This document shows positions 63,124 to 64,000 of a DNA stretch of 64,000 nt, piece after piece (the stretch's first letter is position 1; each line of letters begins with the position of its first letter). Origin of the DNA: Mycobacterium sp. GA-1199 (GTDB taxonomy: Bacteria > Actinomycetota > Actinomycetes > Mycobacteriales > Mycobacteriaceae); assembly GCF_001500045.1 (NCBI RefSeq), contig NZ_LQIX01000034.1, positions 62,001-126,000 of the forward strand. The letters are read 5' to 3'. Made by a program: the position numbers and the translations under genes. The notes below the pieces were generated by a model, which was not told the origin of the DNA, ran no database searches, and was given only the letters and a program-made list of their open reading frames with translations.

Positions 63124-64000
63124 CTCCATCGCGCGGTAGGCATCGCGGCCGGCCAGGCTGACCGCGACGTCGGCGATCAGCGGCTCGAAGAAGCGTTCGC
63201 GATACAACGGATCCACGCTGGTGCTGACGGTGAAGTACAACCCGGACAGCACGGCGACGAAAAGCGAGACGTGCACGATGGTCTGCGGGACTGGGACGTT
63301 GACCCCGAACCACGTTCCCGGACAGGGGGGTTGGCCGACCGGACATGACTCCTCCGACGCCCACAGCACCGCGACGTCATCAGGCACGGCGACGATACCC
63401 AGAGCGAGAAAGAACGCGAACAGTCCGGTTGTGAAGAACACCACCTGGATGGTCTGGGAGAAAACCATCACCGCAACGACGTTGATCTGCTCGGCCAGCG
63501 ACAGCGGCGTACGCTGCAGCCGGGTGCCGGGCTCGACGGCCAGCGGTGTGTCCTCGAGCAGCTTGGCCGGATCGTTTTGTTCGGCGCGGTCTTCGCGCAA
63601 CGCGCGAACCTCGTCGCGAATGGTGGTGACCACGAAGATCAGCGCCACCAGGGCCAGGAAACCGATTGTCTGCCAGAGCCGTTGGCGCGGCATCCGGGCG
63701 GCCAACTGCCACAGCTCGCCGGTGAAGTAGACGACGACGGTGAGCATCAACAGCGGCAGCGCCCGGCTCATCAGTGTTCCGAGTGCACCGAATTGCACCC
63801 AGGCGAACCGCAGCGCCCACAGGGCTATCGCCCCGATACCGAGATAGGTGAGCCAGATCGCGACAACTGCGATGACCGCGAACCCCATCGCCTCGACAGC
63901 CGCGATGCCCGAAAAGCCGCTGTCGGCGAACGGAAGACCCAATACGAACACGGCCATCACCACCAACGCGGCCGATCGTCGTCCGGCTTCGCTGTGGGCG
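63109..64000 (-). CDS. Multi-pass membrane protein (cut by window end)
   Basis: The C-terminal part of an integral membrane protein, open to the window edge on the minus strand (upstream codons continue AHSEAGRRSAAL). About six hydrophobic helices are visible, with a cytoplasmic charged loop TTIRDEVRALREDRAEQNDPAKLLEDTP between helices 4 and 5 and an extracellular CPVGQPPCPG loop whose two Cys may form a disulfide. No transporter signature is recognised. It overlaps the TIR-cyclase stop by 15 bases in a convergent arrangement. A TTG at 63966 could be a start but the frame continues. Confidence 0.7.
   Translation of the reverse strand, partial: AHSEAGRRSAALVVMAVFVLGLPFADSGFSGIAAVEAMGFAVIAVVAIWLTYLGIGAIALWALRFAWVQFGALGTLMSRALPLLMLTVVVYFTGELWQLAARMPRQRLWQTIGFLALVALIFVVTTIRDEVRALREDRAEQNDPAKLLEDTPLAVEPGTRLQRTPLSLAEQINVVAVMVFSQTIQVVFFTTGLFAFFLALGIVAVPDDVAVLWASEESCPVGQPPCPGTWFGVNVPVPQTIVHVSLFVAVLSGLYFTVSTSVDPLYRERFFEPLIADVAVSLAGRDAYRAMESAQR

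Overview
The window is high-GC actinobacterial DNA. Gene content and order point to a mycobacterium, most likely a fast-growing Mycolicibacterium: the ftsW-murG-murC-ftsQ-ftsZ cell-wall cluster followed by sepF and wag31, then uppP, mshC (mycothiol), metH, hisE-hisG, lppK and the proteasomal ATPase mpa. From memory this is the gene order of the M. tuberculosis Rv2154c to Rv2114 region, read in reverse, with extra blocks inserted. No taxonomic search could be run.

Layout. 1-9236: end of the division and cell-wall cluster (ftsW fragment, murG, murC, ftsQ, ftsZ, pgeF, a PLP-binding protein, sepF, a YggT protein, wag31, a small membrane protein). 9253-12078: a phosphoribosyltransferase, an SRPBCC-epimerase fusion and a glutamine-amidotransferase-like protein. 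12121-26485: an accessory block with two tandem phospholipase D-like genes, a very large cyclase/ATPase/LuxR regulator, an alpha/beta hydrolase, a DUF222-HNH (13E12-type) protein, and a nitrate pair (NarK-type transporter plus a one-chain nitrate reductase fused to its own flavoprotein reductase). The block ends at the 3' end of a tRNA-Leu(GAG) gene. 26686-38532: core genes (M20 peptidase, PEBP protein, a 42-residue basic protein, pyrD, lppL, uppP, phosphatase, DUF3090, SCO1664-family, cysQ, mshC, SDR, PAC2). 38859-42699: metH behind what reads as a complete S-adenosylhomocysteine riboswitch. 42700-52285: HAD phosphatase, sugar transporter, FAD dehydrogenase, hisE-hisG and several smaller core genes, ending with a thioesterase and a RecB-family nuclease. 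52290-53990: an IS110-family insertion sequence between the RecB-like gene and trmI. 54015-64000: trmI, DUF503, two Mtb12-like secreted proteins, mpa, a conserved hypothetical, a TIR-cyclase-ATPase-TPR protein, and a truncated membrane protein.

How they work together. The first 9 kb makes and places septal wall: lipid II synthesis (murC, murG), carrier recycling (uppP further on), the Z ring and its membrane tether, and polar growth (wag31). MetH and the riboswitch form a methyl-cycle feedback loop. The nitrate genes form an assimilatory uptake-and-reduction unit. Two unrelated proteins carry class III nucleotide cyclase domains, and a near-consensus Crp/cAMP-receptor site lies in front of the sugar transporter, so cyclic nucleotide signalling is a theme. 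The most unusual items are the TIR-cyclase-STAND ATPase protein (59092-63123), the metH riboswitch with a visible Shine-Dalgarno switch, and the IS110 element with its long non-coding left end.
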